Shown here in pieces: positions 1 to 11,330 of a DNA stretch of 64,000 bases (position 1 is its first letter; each line of letters begins with the position of its first letter). The stretch is from Diploptera punctata. Taxonomy: Eukaryota; Arthropoda; Insecta; Blattodea; Blaberidae. The stretch is from contig JASPKZ010001233.1 of assembly GCA_030220185.1 (NCBI GenBank), positions 558,001 to 622,000 on the forward strand, read 5' to 3'. The notes under the pieces were generated by a model. It was not told the origin of the DNA and searched no databases. It saw only the letters and a program-made list of their open reading frames with translations. The position numbers were made by a program, and so were the translations under genes.

Positions 1-540
1 ACTGCAGTGCTGTGTTTAAAAAAACATAGAAGTATGAGGTAGGAAAAAATCATGACTCATTTAATTCTTATGAATTGAACCTCATAATGTTACCTATCCA
101 ACAGATGAATCATTATCAACAATACCACATGTCTTTTCAACATATATACTGTGGAGGGATTTGCAATTTAATGCAGGAATCTGGTGCACAATTTAGCAAT
201 TAAATGTGTACACTACCACCCGTCCTGGTCTCGAGATTGATTAATTAAATTAATTTAATAATTAAAATTTTCAACCTTGCTGGGTATCAAACCCAGACCC
301 TCTAGTCATGAATTAGGCATGCTACCATCTGAGACAGCATGGTGAATCTATGGCAAAATATTTATTGTGAAAGCATGACTTGACTATGCCACAATGCTTT
401 GTACATTAAAACTTATAATGAAGATAGTAGAAAAATCATATTTACAATTAACTCAATAATATTTTTTTTGACTAGGAAAAAAAAATCACTGGATTGTATA
501 AACTATTAAAAAATATGAACATAAAAATAATATAACTTCT
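1..540. other. Left edge, WDR3 last-intron sequence
   Basis: AT-rich intron sequence. Around 255-345 a minus-strand tRNA-like SINE head is visible: a B-box-like GGTTTGATACC on the reverse strand, followed by an A-box-like segment. No WDR3 exon is found here. Confidence 0.5.
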
Positions 541-543
541 TAC

Positions 544-766
544 CCTAAGTTCATTTACTTTGGAGAATGCCAATTTCTTTAGCTGGCCAACTATAGAAAG
601 AAGTGATTGATTATTTACAATAGGTCCATGATGCACTCTAAATAAGAAGATCATGGTGCGACACACCAGTTCAGTTTGATATCCTTTCTTTATGAGTGAA
701 GGCAGTTGATTCAGTAATTCACACACAGATGTGAATGGGAGCAACAGAAGTGCTTCTTCCAAATCA
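544..766 (-). CDS. WDR3: WDR3 exon 13 (residues 809-883, Utp12 domain)
   Basis: After TTGCAG it reads DLEEALLLLPFTSVCELLNQ, then LPSLIKKGYQTELVCR and ends FSKVNELR before GTAAGA. This is the helical core of the Utp12 domain, which pairs with Utp13 in UTP-B. 223 nt, phase 0 at the end. I found no candidate for the final exon (expected to start near DVIGFNMAGL) in bases 1-540, so it should lie to the left. Confidence 0.95.
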
Positions 767-819
767 CTGCAACAAAATATATCATTTTATAATGCATAGT
801 TTATAATATGGCTAAACTA

Positions 820-1035
820 CACTGAACATTAAGACAAATAATAGAAAGTAACATTATTAGGTTACACTTAATAAATAAGTTTGATCTGCCTTCATCTTAC
901 TTCATAATTCGTTGTTTCTTGTAAGACATGTTTCAAAGCTTCTTAGCTTCATCTTCAGTTCGTACATGTCTTACAAGAAACAATGAATTATGAGATAAGA
1001 TGAAGACAGACCAAACTTATTTAATACACTAAACA
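820..1035. mobile_element. PLE tail inverted dimer
   Basis: A near-perfect inverted repeat: CATAATTCGTTGTTTCTTGT near 904 returns as its reverse complement near 990. Each arm ends in the ATGAGATAAGATGAAG-type PLE 3' tail. Only the 3' tails survive, joined head to head with 3' ends outward. A hammerhead-like fold lies on the minus arm (921-965). Confidence 0.65.
921..965 (-). ncRNA. Hammerhead-ribozyme-like fold, weak stem I
   Basis: On the reverse strand the core reads CUGAAGA, U, stem II GAAGCU/AGCUUU (loop AAGA), GAAAC, a two-nucleotide loop, then GUC. Stem III is only AC/GU. Stem I is limited to about two pairs, so activity is doubtful; it is listed as a relative of the better copies in this window. 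Confidence 0.45.
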
Positions 1036-1899
1036 TGAAAGTTAAGCTGGTGAATCTATACGATTCTGGATGTTAATTTTTATCAGTATGACAATAGTTT
1101 GGCTGAACTTTTATTGCACTATTCTTGTGTAAATGATAGCTAGTTTATGAATTTTGGAATAGAATAGGTTACCACAAATAGAATTGAATAGTGTAAACAG
1201 AATGTACCATAGAATGGGCGAGTCTATATGTTACCTGCTAAGGTTCTTTCGGGGTGTGCAGTTCATTTTCCATTTAGGAGTGATTCATTCCAATTAGTTG
1301 TGGAATCATATCCAACTTTTCAATATTGTTCTAGAATGATTTCAAATATACTCAAGTGGCATCTACTTCTGGTTTAGGTACTCATTACAATTTGGCACTC
1401 TGTATGGCATCAGTCAGAATAAAGCTCTTGGGCGGTTAAGATGTCCTGAGCTACAGCTCCATCGAGGCAGATTCTAAGTGTATTTTAAAGTATTAAATAA
1501 TGAATGATTACAGCGAAAGCTTATATAAGTTTATTTTTATTTGTGCTTTATGAAAAATAAATTAACTATTAATCTTTGAAAAGAAAATCTAATGGAGAAT
1601 TTTTGGGCTAATTAGAGAAAGGATGGCACATGGTGTATACGAATGAACTTTGAATTATATAATTTGATGTGAATAGAATACAAGAAGAAAAACTTTTAAA
1701 AAGAATATACAAATGGAAACCAACATGCACCAGAACAGCTGAAACCCAAAAAAAAAACAGATGGAAAGATATAACAGAAATGAAAATTAAAAATTAAAAA
1801 ACAGTCTGTATCCATAATAGATCTAAATGGAGAAAATTGTTCAGGAGGTCAAAACTTCTCTGAAGTTGTAGTTGCCTACTAGATGAAGAAAAATTATAT
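1036..1899. other. Intron sequence, nothing recognised
   Basis: AT-rich intron 12 sequence without a credible ORF or repeat assignment. A purine-rich stretch around 1690-1870 could be a degraded LINE 3' end, but no motif supports it. Confidence 0.4.
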
Positions 1900-2135
1900 A
1901 CGTTTCAATGTTTTTATTATTCATTTCATACATCTTAATGATGGATAAATCATATTTGAAGAGAAAAATATTATGCTCAGACCGAGGCTTGAACCCAGGA
2001 CCTTTGGTTTTCTAGACCAAGTACTCCACTGACTGAGCTACCGGAAAGGTAGAGCACTTGGTCTACAAAACCAAAGGTCCAGGGTTCAAGCCTTGGTCTG
2101 AGCATAATATTTTTCTCTTCAAATATGTTATATAC
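1900..2135. mobile_element. tRNA-SINE (family A) inverted dimer
   Basis: A minus-strand tRNA-like unit (1975-2045) abuts a plus-strand one (2046-2105), forming a long hairpin. The arms end in CATATTTGAAGAGAAAAATA and its reverse complement. A-box (TAGCTCAG) and B-box (GGTTCAAGCC) elements are visible in the head. The 3' tails point outward on both sides, and a possible 9-bp duplication TTATATACG flanks the unit. Confidence 0.8.
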
Positions 2136-2249
2136 GATTCAGTTTAATGTGTGTGTTCTTCATTATGAGTAATGTAAGTTATATTGGTCCTCCTTTTAAT
2201 ACACAAGTTTCTTTGACCCTAAATCACTTCTTGTGAACATTAGTGATGG

Positions 2250-2625
2250 AATTTTGATGTATTAATTAAAATTTTAACATTCAAAATGATGGGCAATTAT
2301 TATCTTAAAAAGAAAAGTTAATGCCTGAATCGGGATTCGAACCCAAAACCTCTAGCTTTGTATGCTAGTGTGCTAACAATTACACCAATTACACTATTTC
2401 AGGCTCCTGATGCAAATGCTAATTTTTCTTCCTCATAAACAATTCTCTTTATAGCGATAGCTATCTGCCTCTGACGATAAAGAATATGAAGAAAAAAATT
2501 AGCATTTGCATCAGGAGCCTGAAATAACCATTGGTTAGCACACTAGCATACAGATCTAGAGGTTTCGGGTCAAATTCCAATTCAGGCGTTAATTTTTCTT
2601 TTCAAAATAATAATTAGTGATAGAA
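2250..2625. mobile_element. tRNA-SINE (family B) inverted dimer
   Basis: Minus-strand head at about 2320-2400 and plus-strand head at about 2515-2600, both with GGTTAGCACAC-type A-box regions, ATTCAGGC ends and TTTTTCTTTTCAAAATAATA-type tails. The tails face outward and the heads are joined through about 100 bp. The same family and arrangement recur at 12235-12505. Confidence 0.78.
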
Positions 2626-2929
2626 ATTAAATAGCATTTTAGAACTTTTAGTTAGATAAGTCTTGATCAGTTTTATCTTAAGGGTGCAAAAATGTGTATA
2701 AACAAACTGCCCACACCTAACAGGGAAAAAAAAGATGGTAAATCACTAACAAAATTTCAATTTAGTGGAAGGGAATATCACAAGAAGTCTCTTCTACTTG
2801 GATGTCTTAAGGAGCATGAACTCACTCTAGCCCATCACTTTTTTTTTAATGTTCCATATTAAATTTTGAAATGTTTTTATATATTTATCAAATGGCAGAA
2901 ACTGGCAATAATGTCATTTTCCCTCTGGC

Positions 2930-3420
2930 CTCCCAGTACAAGCCAACAAAATCTTGTCTTCTTTGGTCTTCTTGACTCAGCTATGGGCAGTGGAGCAGAT
3001 GTTGGTTCATTTCCTTGAGATCAAATCCTGTTATCGGGAATTAAAAAATTTATGCATCTAAATTTGTTCTTCTGAATATATATCTTTTCCCAAACTGTCA
3101 ATTCCAAAGATTTACCAAATGTTTTAAAACTTCAGCCTCTTTTTCAATTTCATAACTCTCCAGCAAACTAATGTGCTGCAACAGCTGATTTTTCAATTTC
3201 ACCATTTTTAATATTAGTAAAGTGTTTCTTAGTGCGAGTGTCCAAATTCTTTTTTGTTTTTCCTATGTATACTTTATTGCAGTCTTTACAACTAATTTGA
3301 TAAATTCCAGATGTTTACTATCTGGGGTACTCACTTTCACTAACCTCATAATGTTATTTCTCATATTTAACTATGAAGCTCTACTACTGTTTGAGATGCT
3401 TGTAAATTGATGACAGGAAC
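2930..3420 (-). pseudogene. PLE GIY-YIG endonuclease fragment
   Basis: The reverse strand reads SGIYQISCKDCNKVYIGKTK, then a TRTKKH segment and KNGEIEKSAVAAH before a stop. It shows the GIY and YIG motifs with the Cys-x2-Cys pair between them that marks Penelope-like element endonucleases. A PLE tail with AACCTCATAATGTTATTTC lies at 3341-3362. Degraded by stops. Confidence 0.75.
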
Positions 3421-3756
3421 TTCTCAATTATATTTAAGTCTTATTAAAATTAGCCAGAAACTCACATTAACCCTTTAGGTGCCATGAGCTGATTACATTG
3501 GCTCTGATGCTTCTGTCCCTTAACTGCCAGATAATATACTTAATCTACTTGCAAAGCCGATCACATCGGCAGATGCGATTTAAATCTCTAACACATAAGA
3601 TTTTACCAGTGGCATGCAGAGGGTTAATCATGATACTAATAGGCATATGGGAAGACAAAAAAAAATTTAAAATATTGACATGTAGTAAAATTGATAAATA
3701 ATATAAATCAGAACAAACTTTAAAATTTTACTTTCTTCAACTAATAAATGTAATAC

Positions 3757-3956
3757 CTGGATTGTATCCTTGAAAGTATTTCCACAAGAAAGTCATCTGG
3801 AGTGGAAGCCTGATAGGCTGTCATGAGGGCTGGAGGCTGAGGTGGAGCAGGTGGTTCTTGTCCTTTCTTGGACGCTGCTTTTACTAATGCCTTATATTCA
3901 TCTAATTTTGGTCGGAATTCACGACAAACTTCAAGACATTCCAATAGTTGTTCTGC
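3757..3956 (-). CDS. WDR3: WDR3 exon 12 (residues 743-809, Utp12 domain)
   Basis: Begins AEQLLECLEVCREFRPKLDE after TTTCAG, includes a proline-rich stretch (PPAPPQPP) and ends FLVEILSRIQSS split in phase 2 before GTATTA. It corresponds to the start of the C-terminal Utp12 helical domain (AAERIMEAIELYREE in the human protein, from memory). 200 nt. Confidence 0.93.
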
Positions 3957-4194
3957 CTGAAATTAGTTGTACAATATTTTAAAAAAAGCAAAACTTATTA
4001 TGATGATACTACAACTTATTACAACATGTTTTGAAAATATCACTCATAGTAGATCTATGAGTAACCTATAACATTTTATTTAACATTTTTCAAACCTATA
4101 AAACTGTTTATGTTCACACTTAAAAACAATCAATCTGGATATTATATTATTCTGGACTGAAAATTCTAACCAATAAATGCAGGAAAATGAGGGC

Positions 4195-4435
4195 ACACTG
4201 TAGCATAGATGGTTAAGACAATATGCTACAAATCGGAAGGTCAAGGTTCGAGTCCCAGTGGGGTTGGCTCTAAAGGGAATGAGTACCAGATGCTTGTTCT
4301 GGGGGAAAGGCGGCCATCACACAGGGCTGACAACCCAGCTGACATCAAGTATTGATGGTCTAAAAAAGGTAGGAACCTTAACCTACTACCCCAAGGGTCT
4401 CCTATGGCCTGTAGTAGGATCATTTTACCTTTAAA
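4195..4435 (+). mobile_element. tRNA-SINE (family G)
   Basis: The head contains TAGCATAGATGGTTAAG (A-box-like) and GGTTCGAGTCCC (B box), followed by a body ending CCTGTAGTAGGATCATTTTA. A second copy is at 61080-61345, and a tail-only fragment lies near 48545-48595 with the same GTAGTGGGATCACTTTACC end. Confidence 0.75.
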
Positions 4436-4664
4436 TGTGGGAAAATCAATTACTGAGGATCTATAAATATGAGTTTTTCCTCTAGTTCAAATGTGATTAG
4501 TACAAGGACTGTAGGAATTCATACTTTTAAAATTCAGGTACTCTAGGTACTCTATTTTTATATTATAATATTATGTAGGAATTCAATCATGAATCAGGGA
4601 AAATGATAAAACCGGGAACAATAAATAGAGTTTTTTTACTATATATATGTATAGGTCAGTAATT

Positions 4665-4882
4665 ATTATTTTTGGTCTGATCATCTTACCTCAATATTAA
4701 TGTTGATTTGTTCTTGAATATATTTCAAAACAGTTCTGTTTTATCGTCAGCTTGTCCAGACAATAAAACAGAATTTTTTTAAACATGTTCAAGAACAAAT
4801 CAAAATTAATATTGAGGCAAGATGATCAGACCAAAAATAATATAATTAAAATAACCTCAAAATATCACTTCCTAAAATTAAA
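4665..4882. mobile_element. PLE tail inverted dimer with duplicated target
   Basis: The arms TTTGGTCTGATCATCTTACC and its reverse complement enclose CTGACGATAAAACAG-type hammerhead-like cores. The unit is flanked by TATAGGTCAGTAATT at 4650-4664 and 4883-4897, a duplication of up to 15 bp that includes a few ambiguous bases. Confidence 0.75.
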
Positions 4883-5074
4883 TATAGGTCAGTAATTTCA
4901 TTCTACAGCTGTAATTTGTTTTTTTTTCCCCTCTCTTTTTTAATATTATGGTAATGCATAATTTTCGTAACTAGACCAAAAAAGAAAACCAAACCCAATG
5001 ATCAAATCTCAAGTCTAAGATTAATATCTAAGATAGGCAATGAACAAAACCTATTAAAAAAAAGTTGAATTTTG

Positions 5075-5250
5075 GAGAACTTCTATAATTTCAAAATATT
5101 ATATTTGAAGAGAAACATTTTCCCAACATTAATTAAATAGAAACATTTTCGCCTAGACTGAGACTCGAACCCGGGACATTTGGCTTCCTGGGCCAAATGC
5201 TCTACCAACTGAGCTACCGAGGCGAGTTGCAATCTAGATGCAAATTTTTC
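5075..5250 (-). mobile_element. tRNA-SINE (family A), minus copy
   Basis: Reverse-strand tRNA-like head at 5152-5225: GCCTCGGTAGCTCAGTTGG with the B box GGTTCGAGTCTC and tail ending TCTCTTCAAATATAATATTT. It could fold as a cloverleaf, but tail, flanks and multiple copies mark it as a SINE. Confidence 0.78.
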
Positions 5251-5639
5251 TATGTTTGAGTTTGTGGGCAAAAAGTAAGGGATGATCACATAGTGATTAA
5301 ACTGTGGTCAAGGATGAATGCATTGGCAACTATTCTTAAATGCTGTCAGAAGTTCAAGATATATTAAATCCACTTTAGTAAGATTTCCATGATATTTTAA
5401 ATCACAAAGTTGATAGGAATTAACACTATGAGATATTTTATTAAAGAAATTGAATTTTTTTTTACACCTTATCTCATATTTTGCTCCGAAACCAGGGACT
5501 ACTTTCAAAGGTCATTCCTGACATTTCCAAGCCAAAATGACTAACAGTCATTTTTTAGCTTAGAATATGGATGATGATCTTCGAAAGTAGTCGTAGGTTA
5601 AATACCAAAATATTAGATGAGGTATAAAGAACTATTTTG

Positions 5640-5905
5640 ATATTAAATTTAGTATAACATCAAAATATTAAGCTTTACCGCTTAAAAGTAATGAAAAATT
5701 CTCGTTAAAAATACTCTGAATAGAAGTCGTCTGATAGCGTTGTTAATAGCATGTTTTCGGACATAAGAGAAATGTATAAGTGGAAAGAAAATTTAGCAGT
5801 TGTATCAGGTCTTGAATGGTTTAATGGATTACACGCTGATGTACACAGTAAGAGGTCCAGAGTTCATTTCCTGGTTCAAGCGTTAATTTTTCTGTCCAAA
5901 AAATA
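5640..5905 (+). mobile_element. tRNA-SINE (family C)
   Basis: Shares AAGCTTTACCGCTTAAAAGT near its start and the tail GCGTTAATTTTTCT with copies at 14950-15330, 25440-25720 and 27330-27613. A weak B-box relative (GAGTTCATTTCC) precedes the tail. Confidence 0.65.
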
Positions 5906-5946
5906 TAAAAAAACTAATTCAATTACTTTTTCATAATATTACTTAC

Positions 5947-6192
5947 AGCTTTTTCACTGCCAACTGTCTTCTTGGATGGCAAGTTAAGACCTATCTGTCC
6001 TGGTACCACAGTCTCCTCTCCTGTCACAAGAGCTTCATTTTCTTGTGCCTCACGTTCCTCTTCTGCCTCATCCTCGAGTACAAGTGGCTCAGCTGTCCTC
6101 TCAAACAACCTGAGAACTCGGTCAGATCCACAGCTCACCACATACTGACCATTAGGGCTCACTGCCAGGGAGTAAGCTTGTCCATGATGTGC
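5947..6192 (-). CDS. WDR3: WDR3 exon 11 (residues 661-742)
   Basis: Starts AHHGQAYSLAVSPNGQYVVS after TGTTAG, with the last WD40 blade (SDRVLRLFERTAEPLVLEDE). It then has the acidic EAEEEREAQENEALVTGEE helix that leads into the Utp12 domain, and ends SEKA before GTAAGT. 246 nt, phase 0. The apparent reading MSPNGQ beginning at 6162 is internal to the exon. Confidence 0.95.
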
Positions 6193-6354
6193 CTAACAGG
6201 TAATTTAAACAATACATAACCACATTATTGCTTTCTTTATTTTTATGACATGCACGTCTTTAATATAATACATAAATAAGAAAACACAAGAAAACAAAGT
6301 ATTAAACACCAGATGATGAAATAGAAGAAATCTATCTATCTACAATTGCATAAT

Positions 6355-6865
6355 AGCTCAATGTTAGGGCCTTAGACTCTTCTTTGTTAGGAGTTACTAG
6401 ACCAATTTATTAAATTAATGTATACAACTAAACTATTGTAATCAATTGTAAAGCAAAAATGTTTTGCCAGAACTGAGTTTGGGGTTTGATTCCCAGTTCA
6501 GGCAAAAAATGTTCCCTTTACCATTGATTACTAGACCAATTTAATTTAGTTACATTGATTTCCCTATATACATCAAGAACGGTATGCAGTCGACATACCG
6601 AACCAATGAGATATCTAGAAAACAAAGGTATTACTAGGATGATGAAGGTCAGTAAATTTTGCTTAGAGGCACTTTATTCAGACTTAAGATTGTTTTACGA
6701 GCCTGAAAATCTTCAGACTTGGGATCCACAGCTTAAAGTCCCTCCTGCAGGACTTGTTCCTTGGATTTTTCCATCCTAAAAATCCATTGACCGAGGCCTA
6801 AGTTTGAACCATCAACCCTTGGGATTAGAGGCAAGGAATATAACCACTAGTCCATCATGGCCAAC
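6355..6865 (-). mobile_element. tRNA-SINE (family E) with a nested SINE
   Basis: The reverse strand starts with a tRNA-like head (GGCCATGATGGACTAGTGG ... GGTTCAAAC) near 6862 and ends in the inverse of CTCCTTTGTTAGGAGTTACT near 6375-6400. Related copies: 45145-45530, 49605-49985, 53915-54165 and 63655-63780. It is interrupted by the family D insertion at 6410-6527. Confidence 0.72.
6410..6527 (+). mobile_element. tRNA-SINE (family D) nested insertion
   Basis: A short hairpin element with the tail TTTACCATTGATTA and its inverse ATCAATTGTAAAG on the left, containing the B box GGTTTGATTCCC. It sits inside the family E SINE and is flanked by TTACTAGACCAATTTA at 6394-6409 and 6528-6543, partly ambiguous because the tail itself ends in similar bases. 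Confidence 0.65.
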
Positions 6866-6869
6866 CAAA

Positions 6870-7595
6870 TAGAAAAAAAAACATAATATTTTCCAGTGTA
6901 TAATATGTATCCAAGATATTTAGTACAATTTTCTAGGAAAAAAACCTATACTTATGTTTCATGAAACAGTAACATAATCTTACATTTTACTCTTAGATAT
7001 TTAAATGTTTTATGTTTCTCTTAGAGGCTACTTCGACTAATTTCTATATGAAATGACAATGCTATTTTCCATTTTCTTACAGTCATTTAAAAAATTTTGT
7101 TTTTAGTTCCAGCTATTTTGCACTTTTCCATTTTCTGAAAACTTTTCTTTTATGCAAATTGTACAATCTCTCTTCCTGACTGCACAAAATTCTAATAATT
7201 TTTTTCTGTAGGCAGAGGTCCAAAATACTTTTTGGCTTTACTATTTCCATGTTGTTCTGCACATTTTACAACTTCCAATTTATAATTTGAAGTTTTTTTT
7301 TCATCACTAAAACTAAGGGAAAATATCAAACTGTGAACACACAACATCTCAATGAGTCAAGTCAATATTGATAAACATTAAAATGAAATTTAACTAGGAA
7401 ATCTCGTTCTTAGCCAATGACTACCAGGAAAGTCATATAAAGGTCATGCATCTACTTGACTGCCCCATTAACTATCTAAAAAGATCTAGGAAAAGAAGGG
7501 AGTGGATATGTCTTTCAAAAGATTGACTGTCTTTTATATGCCGTAAATTATAAAATGGTACCCATAGCTTCAGTTCACTTTCATGCTCAAGATTT
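6870..7595. other. Intron 10 sequence, nothing recognised
   Basis: AT-rich, without a credible coding or repeat signature on either strand. Confidence 0.4.
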
Positions 7596-7703
7596 TTATG
7601 TCCTGAAAAAATAGAGATCCTGGCTGGATTTTAAATCTGTGAATCTCGGAACCAGACGAACCACTAGTCCATGAGCATTGACACTTTTATCTATAACAAT
7701 TAC

Positions 7704-7973
7704 CTGCAATGTAATGATTTTATCGAAAGAGTCAGCATCCCACTGCTTAACTCTGCCATCTTTGCCACATGTGAAAAATTGATGTGTTCGAGGCACAAAC
7801 TGAAGTCCAGTGACAGAGTCATCATGTGCAAACAATGAACGATGACAATCTCCAAAATCAAGACCCCAGATCTTGATATTTCGATCAGCAGATCCTGTGG
7901 CAATTATAGTGGAGTCTGAACTAATGTCCATGCACAGAACAGGCAGTTTGTGTCCATACAGGGAGATGAAGAA
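7704..7973 (-). CDS. WDR3: WDR3 exon 10 (residues 571-660)
   Basis: The best conserved exon. It starts [18 protein letters not shown] after CTTTCAG, continues [20 protein letters not shown] and [15 protein letters not shown], and ends IITLQ before GTAATT. Two WD40 blades with full GH...WD spacing are visible. 270 nt, 90 codons. An open frame continues upstream and downstream of the exon into intron sequence by chance. Confidence 0.96.
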
Positions 7974-8039
7974 CTGAAAGTAGAAAAAAATATATATCCA
8001 ACTTATAATTTTGCAATGCTTAATAAAAGTTCCAGATTT

Positions 8040-8290
8040 ATTTTTTGAAAACAAAAATTATTGTCTGAATCGAGAATCGAACCCCGGATCTCTGACTCTT
8101 TATGTTGGTGTGTGGCCCATTACACCATTCAAGACATGGTACAAATGCTAACATTTCTTTCTACTTATACAATTCTCTTATGTCCGAAGGTAGTAGCCAG
8201 AGCTATTATCAATGCCATCAGATGACTTTATTCAAAGTATTTTTAACGAGAATAATAATTTGATTCCCAGTTCAGACAATATTTTTTCTT
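8040..8290 (-). mobile_element. tRNA-SINE copy, degraded
   Basis: The reverse strand shows GGGGTTCGATTCTCGATTCA (B box) next to the tail ATAATTTTTGTTTTC; a partial opposed tail (TTCAGACAATATTTTTTCTT) closes the right side, consistent with the inverted-dimer layout. Confidence 0.6.
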
Positions 8291-8444
8291 CAAAGTTAAA
8301 TATGGGAAATAACATTATGAGGTTCTAATGTCATAATGTCGGTTGAAAATGAGAGGGATGTTTCTCTTGAAAACTAGTTTCCATGTTTAAAGAAACATGA
8401 AGCATGAGGTAAGATGTAAAAATGACTAATTAATTTACAAATAT

Positions 8445-8600
8445 TTTTTTTCTATTTGAAGAGAAGAATATATGCTCAGATTGGGGTTTGAACGCAGGAC
8501 CTTTGGCTTTTATATGTCAATGCTCTACCAACTGAGCTACCTGAGCACTAATCTAAATGCAAAATTTTTTATCAGGCCTATATGTTGTTAATTCGCAATT
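8445..8600 (-). mobile_element. tRNA-SINE (family A), minus copy
   Basis: Reverse strand: GCTCAGGTAGCTCAGTTGG, GGTTCAAACCCC-like B box, and tail TTCTCTTCAAATAG. Just left of it, 8296-8440 holds a PLE tail with AAATAACATTATGAGGTTC. Confidence 0.72.
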
Positions 8601-8659
8601 TCAAAAAATAAATTTGTCCAGGCTTGCAACCATGTTAAACTAAATATTACATCAAAAAG

Positions 8660-9320
8660 TTCCAAAATTTAAGATTGATCATCATCAATGTAGTTGCCAA
8701 AGGACATAAAGGTCATAGATTTAAACCTGGTACAGATTGATGATTTTTTAAAGATTTTAAAATAACAAGGAATAAAACTATTCAACTCACTGGCAGTATC
8801 AAACCCAAAGGTTGATGGTTTCATAGACATATAAGCTCTCCATACATCCCTATCTTGAGCTAATGTTCCACAATCAGTCCCTGTATAATACACCTCCCTC
8901 AAATTATGGTTAATGTTATTCTCCCATCGCATTCTCGCCATACCTACTGGGCATTTTTCTACAAGCAATTTCCATAAACCTCATTTATTCCCCACCAATT
9001 GTGTCACATATTCTGTCCATCACAGTCTATGAGACTATTCTTATTACATCTGGTTTTCCCATAAAGATCAAGTAGCTCACTTATTTCTCCATTCCCTCAT
9101 ATCTATTTTGTCCAAAAATTTTCCTAAGCCCTTATTATAAAATCCCCATAATCTTTTCTTAAAGTTGGTTGGTTGGTATCTAATGTCAAGCACTTGATAA
9201 TGAAATCATTCGCTCTCTTGCACTCCAATATTTTCTTTTCTTAAAGTAAGAAACCATGTTTTGTATCTATATAATATAACTGGAAGAATAACTGTTTCAT
9301 ATTTTTAGTTAAATATTAAT
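8660..9320 (-). pseudogene. RTE-like LINE 3' ORF fragment
   Basis: The reverse strand encodes MARMRWENNINHNLREV and RDVWRAYM, followed by the typical end after the reverse transcriptase. The better copy at 60190-60880 shows the upstream CETWTL and RLRWAGHVARM motifs. Frames are broken. Confidence 0.75.
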
Positions 9321-9324
9321 GAAG

Positions 9325-10130
9325 ATTTGAAAAAAAAAATTAAAAAAGCTTTTCACAGTTACAACCTCAATAGCTACATTCCTTTGAAACTTACTAATTT
9401 GCATTAAAATAAATTCTACCATGATCAATAGATCCAATTTCTATATTATAAATAATTTCACTGTAATATTAATAATGACTATTTAACTCATGCCACAAAT
9501 GCTAGTCAATGACCAATCACATTTCAATGAATGTTGTTTTACAGCCAATGACAGTCGTGTTTACCTCACTCTTTAACAATTTCTCTTTATCAGCTCCTGC
9601 TTTTGTGATAAAGAAAGCTCCTCCCTTTTAATGTTCTGAACAGGTCAAAGCATTATTTTTCTCCAACAAATAGGCTACATTGAATATAGCAAATAATGAA
9701 AAGATTCCTTGATTTTACTGAGTTGTTTACTAAAAAAATAAATGAATAACCCGTAATGTTGATTATGATATATAGTTTGATGTGTTTCATTATTTCTCCA
9801 CTTGGGTGCACTCTTACAATATTGCGATCTAATTTGGCAATAAATAATATGATCAAGCAGCAGTGAATGAACATAACCTCACATTTCTGATTTGTTTTCA
9901 AACATCGCCGTTTACATTAAATATATAAATATTTTAAAATAACTATAGTTAAACAATGATTTGTGAGTAAACAGCTTAATTATATTCGTTAAATAGTCCT
10001 AACAATTGCCACTCTTGATTTCCAAATTCTCTAGATAAATTGGAAATCACTCGTGGCATTACTTATGATAATATGATAAAATATATTGTCGTAACCTTAT
10101 AAGGTAAAACTGATATTTAAAAATATAATC
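9325..10130. other. Intron 9 sequence, nothing recognised
   Basis: AT-rich sequence with no exon, tRNA-like box or retroelement motif that I can support. Confidence 0.4.
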
Positions 10131-10138
10131 TAACTTAC

Positions 10139-10369
10139 CTTAAGCGTATCAACAAAAAATATTTGTACTGTTGAATCTAATAAAGATGCGGCAATTAGAC
10201 GACCATTTGGTGAAATTCGAACTACTAACACACTTTCATCTAGTTTGAGTGTGCGCATGTGAAGAACAGACAATACTTTCGCTTTACTTTCTGTGTTGTT
10301 TTTGTCGCTGATCAATTCAAACTGCCAAAATTTGACTGTAGCATCTCCACCACCAGTCACACATCCTCT
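10139..10369 (-). CDS. WDR3: WDR3 exon 9 (residues 494-570)
   Basis: Starts RGCVTGGGDATVKFWQFELI after TTACAG and ends SLLDSTVQIFFVDTLK before GTAAGT. Both ends are highly conserved in WDR3 (VTGGADKSVKFWDFEL and LLDCTVKIFYVDTLK in the human protein, from memory). 231 nt, phase 0. A charged insert (SDKNNTESKAK) sits in a surface loop of variable length. Confidence 0.95.
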
Positions 10370-10576
10370 CTGTAATAAATACTCATTGTTAAACAAGAAA
10401 TCATACAAACAAAAAAATTAGAGAACAAATTACTTTTTTTATTTATTAATGATGGGGAAAATGTGAGTACATTTTATTTTAAGTCAAAAACTGAAAGTCT
10501 GGCTTGGATAACTTATGTTAACATGCTTAGCTGTGTAATTTACATAAAGAGAGTTAGTAAAATGAAACTTTTTTTA

Positions 10577-11150
10577 ATACAATAGGAAGTAACATTAAGA
10601 GATTTCAATGTTTTTTATTATTAATTTCATACATCTCAATGATGGATAAATCATATTTGAAGAGAAGAAAGCCATACTGGCATTAAAATGTAATGTATAA
10701 TTCCCAAATATGTCATCTTAATAAAGAAGCCACCATTTGCAAAGATAGAAGCAAAGGTTTCATAGCATTTGATGGGCGGGAATTACAATGTATATAGAGA
10801 AAGATTTGCATTTATATTGGTACTTGCTCAGGTAGCTCAGATGGTAGAGCACTTGGTCTAGAGAACCAAGGGTCCCGGGTTCAAGTCCCAGTCTGAGCGT
10901 ATAATTTTTCTCTTCAAATATGATTAAGAGATTTGTTTAATAATTAAGACATTTTGTCTGTTCATTCTCTTATGGTTGTTTTTGTTGAACATATGTTTCA
11001 AGGCTTCTGAACCCCATCGTAAGTGATTACAGACTGAACTTTCAGTCTGTAATCGCTGACGATGGGGCTCAGAAGCCTTGAAACATGTGTTCAACAAAAA
11101 CAACCATAAGAGGTAGGAATGTACAGACAAAATGTCTTAATTATGAAACT
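10577..11150. mobile_element. PLE tail inverted dimer interrupted by a SINE
   Basis: Starts with AGGAAGTAACATTAAGAG, is split by the SINE at 10606-10922, then forms a long hairpin: CTTATGGTTGTTTTTGTTGA returns as its inverse by 11110. Both arms carry hammerhead-like cores (CUGACGA, GGGGCU/AGCCUU stem II, GAAAC), but the plus arm has G at the cleavage position and the minus arm a damaged core. Confidence 0.72.
10606..10922 (+). mobile_element. tRNA-SINE (family A) with inverted left tail and 12-bp TSD
   Basis: A full plus-strand SINE (head GCTCAGGTAGCTCAGATGG, B box GGTTCAAGTCCC, tail TTCTCTTCAAATATG) preceded by an inverted tail-only arm (10606-10660). The unit is flanked by a perfect 12-bp duplication ATTAAGAGATTT at 10594-10605 and 10923-10934. 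It is inserted in an older PLE tail that resumes at 10935. Confidence 0.88.
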
Positions 11151-11330
11151 GGTTGCTAATGCCTAAGATGAAACTTGTGCAGTCATAGTTAAAATTTATC
11201 CATATGTCTTGAGAATTGTTAGATGATCAACTATAACTATAAGGAATATGCAAATATTATTTAATTGGGATATTCTAATCGTAAGATTTAAATTAAAGTG
11301 TTTTATACCTCATCTCATATTCAGTCTTCT

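Noticed and set aside
1..540. Last WDR3 exon at the left edge
   Set aside because: No reverse-strand segment resembling DVIGFNMAGL or the lysine-rich C-terminus was found; presumed outside the window.
4690..4800. Hammerhead call for the CTGACGATAAAACAG family (also 19555, 21545, 50575)
   Set aside because: Core and stem II are good, but the bases that should form stem I do not pair and the cleavage position varies; reported only as hammerhead-like.
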